From assembly GCA_002315255.1 (NCBI GenBank), contig DCGM01000012.1:6854-40606 (forward strand): a stretch of 33,753 bases of DNA, in the 5' to 3' direction. Position numbers and translations under genes: made by a program. Every line of letters begins with the position of its first letter. The first letter of the stretch is position 1. This DNA is from Lachnospiraceae bacterium UBA1778 (GTDB lineage Bacteria; Bacillota; Clostridia; Lachnospirales; Lachnospiraceae). Shown piece after piece: positions 31,428-33,753 of the stretch. The notes below the pieces were generated by a model, which was not told the DNA's origin, did not search any database, and saw only the letters and a program-made list of their open reading frames with translations.

Positions 31428-31980
31428 CATCTTCCAATGCAGCTTCCAGCCCCTTCTTAATCTCATCGTAATGAAATCCTCTGGCAGAAAAATAACGAAA
31501 TGCTTTTTCATACGATTTCGGATCTTTCGGGTCTTTGTTAGAGTACTTTTTTCGGAATAAAGAGGCTACCACAGAGACTGAATCCCACTCTTCCGCATCA
31601 ATAAGTTCAGAGATCAGTTCAGAGGAAACGCCCTTCTCCGATAATTCCATCCGGATCTGATAAGAACTCTTCGAATCTTTCCGGTTTCGGATATAACTTT
31701 CGGCGAAACGGCGGTCATCCAGATAATGATAGGATTTCACATAAGCGATCGCTTCTTCAATAGCAAAAGGAGGGAATTCTCCCTCCTTCAGCTTATCACG
31801 AAGCTGCTTCTCGGTGCGGTCCATAAACTCCAGAAGGCGCATCGCCTTTTTCTTCGCCTGAAGAATCACTTCCTCTTCCGCTTCATTCTTCGCCTGAAGA
31901 ATCACTTCATCCGTTTCATTCTTCTCCCGAAGATTCCCGTCATCCGCTTCATTCGTGATCTTAATGTTAAACTCTTTCAA
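31411..31980 (-). CDS. recX: Regulatory protein RecX
   Basis: 189 residues. RecX binds RecA filaments and limits recombination and SOS signalling. Three RecX-type helical repeats cover about 40-185 (RTEKQLRDKLKEGEFPPFAIEE; YHYLDDRRFAESYIRNRKD; SYEKAFRYFSARGFHYDEI). The first 37 residues are an extra tail of three repeated blocks (NEADDGNLREK, NETDEVILQAK, NEAEEEVILQAK). The start appears to be TTG at 31980: GAGGAG in the last recA codons lies five bases upstream, and only 2 bp separate it from the recA stop, so RecX is probably made by coupling at low level from the recA message. The next in-frame ATG is inside the RecX domain start (AMRLLEFM). Confidence 0.9.
   Translation of the reverse strand: MKEFNIKITNEADDGNLREKNETDEVILQAKNEAEEEVILQAKKKAMRLLEFMDRTEKQLRDKLKEGEFPPFAIEEAIAYVKSYHYLDDRRFAESYIRNRKDSKSSYQIRMELSEKGVSSELISELIDAEEWDSVSVVASLFRKKYSNKDPKDPKSYEKAFRYFSARGFHYDEIKKGLEAALEDAENDE
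31850..31951 (-). repeat. In-frame 33/36-bp tandem repeat in the recX 5' end
   Basis: Units at 31850-31885 (36 bp), 31886-31918 and 31919-31951 (33 bp each). Each starts ttcttc and ends gcttca or gtttca on the plus strand. The first two are nearly identical apart from one codon insertion; the third is more diverged. Confidence 0.85.
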
Positions 31981-31982
31981 GA

Positions 31983-33083
31983 TTACTCCTCAATATCGAT
32001 AATCTCGACATCCTTTTCGGCAGCCTTTTTCGTAGCACGCTTCGGTTTTTCGACAGGTGCCTCTTCAGTTTTTGCTGCTGCCGGCCGCTGAACCGGAAGG
32101 TGGAAGAATTCTCGTGTCGTCATCTCGACTTCGTCGAAAATCTCCGGATGCTCTTCGAGATAAATCTTCGCATTATCCCGTCCCTGACCGATCTTCTCTC
32201 CGTTATAAGAGAACCATGCGCCGGATTTCAAAATAACGCCCGCATTGCAAGCGAGATCCAGCACATCGCCGGAACGGCTGACGCCCTTGCCGAACATGAT
32301 ATCGAATTCACATTCTTTGAACGGCGGAGCGACCTTATTCTTAACAACTTTGACGCGGGTACGGTTACCGACGACTTCGCCGCCGTTCTTTAAGGATTCG
32401 ATACGACGGATATCGAGACGGACCGATGAATAGAATTTCAACGCACGGCCGCCGGTCGTCGTTTCCGGGTTTCCGTACATGACGCCGACTTTTTCACGGA
32501 GCTGGTTAATAAAAATGACGATACAGTTCGATTTTCCGATCGAAGCTGTCAGTTTACGGAGCGCCTGTGACATGAGACGCGCCTGAAGACCGACATGGGA
32601 ATCGCCCATATCGCCATCGATTTCCTGCTTCGGAACTAATGCCGCAACAGAGTCGACGATAATGATGTCGACTGCGCCGGAGCGGACCATCGTCTCGCAG
32701 ATTTCGAGTGCCTGTTCACCGGAATCCGGCTGAGAAATATATAAATTATCGATATCAACACCGATATTCTTCGCATAAACCGGGTCTAATGCATGCTCAG
32801 CATCAATAAAGCCGGCAATGCCGCCGCGTTTCTGGACTTCCGCGACCATATGGAGCGCGATCGTCGTCTTACCGGAAGATTCCGGTCCATAAATCTCTAC
32901 GATTCTTCCCTTCGGAATACCGCCGACACCTAACGCTACATCGAGGCTCAGCGAACCGGTCGGGACCGCTTCTACCACCATCGCCTGGCTGTCGCCCAAG
33001 CGCATGACAGAACCTTTTCCATAACTCTTTTCAATCTGGCTTAATGCCGATTCCAATGCTTTCTGTTTTTCAGAGAGTTCCAT
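31983..33083 (-). CDS. recA: Recombinase RecA
   Basis: 366 residues. DNA strand exchange protein and co-protease for LexA self-cleavage. MELSEKQKALESALSQIEK opens the N-terminal domain. Walker A GPESSGKTTIALH lies near 67-79, Walker B IIIVDSVAAL near 139, loop L1 ARLMSQALRKL, and loop L2 region INQLREKVGVMYGNPETTTGGRALKFY. The acidic tail KDVEIDIEE-like end (VEIIDIEE) is typical. The ATG at 33083 is chosen with GGAGG at 33089-33093. An in-frame TTG at 33149 falls within the -35 box of the promoter and cannot be the start. A LexA box lies just after the transcription start. recX follows by 2 bp. Confidence 0.98.
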   Translation of the reverse strand: MELSEKQKALESALSQIEKSYGKGSVMRLGDSQAMVVEAVPTGSLSLDVALGVGGIPKGRIVEIYGPESSGKTTIALHMVAEVQKRGGIAGFIDAEHALDPVYAKNIGVDIDNLYISQPDSGEQALEICETMVRSGAVDIIIVDSVAALVPKQEIDGDMGDSHVGLQARLMSQALRKLTASIGKSNCIVIFINQLREKVGVMYGNPETTTGGRALKFYSSVRLDIRRIESLKNGGEVVGNRTRVKVVKNKVAPPFKECEFDIMFGKGVSRSGDVLDLACNAGVILKSGAWFSYNGEKIGQGRDNAKIYLEEHPEIFDEVEMTTREFFHLPVQRPAAAKTEEAPVEKPKRATKKAAEKDVEIIDIEE

Positions 33084-33098
33084 TATTTCCTCCACGAT

Positions 33099-33112
33099 AG
33101 AACATTTGTTCG
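33099..33112 (-). promoter_or_regulatory. LexA (SOS) box of recA
   Basis: Minus-strand CGAACAAATGTTCT, one change from CGAAC-N4-GTTCG. It lies between the predicted transcription start and the ribosome binding site. Confidence 0.92.
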
Positions 33113-33120
33113 TATTTTCA

Positions 33121-33149
33121 ATGATACACGCACCGGTTTCGTTTGTCAA
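33121..33149 (-). promoter_or_regulatory. recA promoter
   Basis: TTGACA (33144-33149) and TATCAT (33121-33126) with exactly 17 bp between. The predicted start, near 33114, abuts the LexA box. Confidence 0.9.
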
Positions 33150-33207
33150 CTCTTTTTTCCGAAATCACTAAGATGATTTTACTCTCTATAAAAAGAATTG
33201 TCCATAG

Positions 33208-33243
33208 AAAAAGCAGGCCAAACACAAGATTCGGTCTGCTTTT
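33208..33243 (-). terminator. Intrinsic terminator of the GerW-family gene
   Basis: On the minus strand AAAAGCAGACC pairs with GGCCTGCTTTT (one G-T pair) around a 13-base loop, running into TTTTTC. It lies about 60 bp after the stop codon and isolates recA from this gene. Confidence 0.8.
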
Positions 33244-33303
33244 CACAATTTATTCATACATATTGTGTGTAATTGTCAGAATCGGATTCGGAAAGTGAAA
33301 CTC

Positions 33304-33726
33304 TTACTTCTCGGTTTCTTTCTCTTTTGAAAAGATTTTCTTTCCTTCTTTTCGGATCTCATCGACTTTTTTGTCGACTGCAGGATCCTTCTTGACAAAA
33401 ATACCATTAAGACGGTCAACTACATCCGGCACTTTATCGAGAACCTTCACAAACGCGTCCTCGCCTTTGATGTTGATCAGTTTGACTGCGCCGTCCTTCT
33501 GAATGAGGAGCACCGCGCTCGGCGAAAGCTTCGCGCCCATTCCGCCGCCGGTCGTGTTCGCCTTGTTCGCATAAGCGCCGGCGCCAATGCCGACCTGAAT
33601 ATCGGTCAGCGGAATCAGCGTCACGTCATTGACGACGATCGGCTCGCCGATCACGGTTTTCGAACTGACGAAACCGTTCAGTCCGGATAAGAGCGAATTA
33701 ACGGATTCATTAAAATTATTGTTCAT
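33304..33726 (-). CDS. ytfJ: GerW/YtfJ family sporulation protein
   Basis: 140 residues. The core VIGEPIVVNDVTLIPLTDIQVGIGAGAY (about 25-52) followed by a Gly-rich GGGMGAKLSPSAVLLIQKDGAVKLINI is the GerW_C (YtfJ) signature. In Bacillus the family is needed for normal spore germination, but it also occurs in non-sporulating relatives, so its role here is not certain. The C-terminal 30 residues are Lys/Glu-rich. The start ATG at 33726 has AAGGA five bases upstream. An intrinsic terminator follows. What lies upstream is outside the window. Confidence 0.88.
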   Translation of the reverse strand: MNNNFNESVNSLLSGLNGFVSSKTVIGEPIVVNDVTLIPLTDIQVGIGAGAYANKANTTGGGMGAKLSPSAVLLIQKDGAVKLINIKGEDAFVKVLDKVPDVVDRLNGIFVKKDPAVDKKVDEIRKEGKKIFSKEKETEK

Positions 33727-33753
33727 TTTTATCCTTGTATGATGATTTAGAAG

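Noticed and set aside
33084..33149. Upstream TTG start for recA
   Set aside because: The TTG is part of the -35 box and the stretch contains the -10 and LexA box; the ATG at 33083 has GGAGG and begins the conserved RecA N-terminus.

Overview
The window looks like a chromosomal segment of a low-to-mid GC Firmicute, most likely class Clostridia and probably a Lachnospiraceae-type gut bacterium. The evidence is a PolC-type replicative polymerase with its exonuclease embedded in the PHP domain, a CIRCE-controlled groES-groEL pair, Bacillus-type LexA boxes (CGAAC-N4-GTTCG), a GerW/YtfJ-family sporulation protein, the Firmicute plsX-rnc-smc-ftsY block, RbgA, and Shine-Dalgarno sites of the AAGGAG type. 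It is mostly core chromosome. I see no insertion sequence, prophage, CRISPR array or rRNA.

Layout. 1-2552 (minus): 5'-part of rho (runs off the left edge), a small membrane-anchored protein and an MFS transporter. 2817-5010 (plus): sigma-A promoter, CIRCE operator, groES, groEL, terminator. 5181-7798 (plus): a second MFS transporter and an NADP-dependent isocitrate dehydrogenase. 8028-11043 (minus): threonine-aldolase-like PLP enzyme, a Xer-like tyrosine recombinase, and a small LysM membrane protein whose promoter carries three LexA boxes, i.e. a YneA-type SOS division inhibitor. 11155-17631 (minus): yraN, rnhB, lepB, rbgA, ftsK/spoIIIE and a GtrB-like glycosyltransferase, apparently driven by a promoter at 17687-17715. 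17820-30887 (minus): polC, ftsY, smc, rnc, plsX, a truncated sigma-70-like protein and an FtsW/RodA glycosyltransferase. 30910-31385: three tandem tRNA-Leu genes (CAG, AAG, TAG) with their own promoter and terminator. 31411-33726 (minus): recX, recA with LexA box, and a GerW-family gene.

The genes join DNA replication (PolC), segregation (SMC, FtsK, Xer), repair (RecA, RecX, YneA), RNA processing (RNase III, RNase HII), ribosome assembly (RbgA), protein targeting and export (FtsY, LepB), phospholipid initiation (PlsX) and wall synthesis (FtsW). The SOS regulon is visible at two loci, recA and the yneA-like gene.

The most unusual property is a recurring layer of short degenerate tandem repeats, with periods of 8, 12, 12, 13, 19, 22 and 26/27 bp between genes and in-frame periods of 27, 30 and 33 bp inside the flexible linkers or tails of PolC, Rho and RecX. 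Each has its own unit sequence. Several touch a stop codon, supply a Shine-Dalgarno site, or lie against a promoter. The most provocative are a 5 x 22 bp array 1 bp from the -35 of the glycosyltransferase-ftsK promoter, a 3 x 19 bp array whose last unit becomes the icd ribosome binding site, and an 8-bp array leading into the ribosome binding site of the sigma-like gene. That sigma-like protein, which keeps region-2-like and region-3-like parts but has lost the aromatic melting segment and region 4, is the best candidate for an undescribed regulator.
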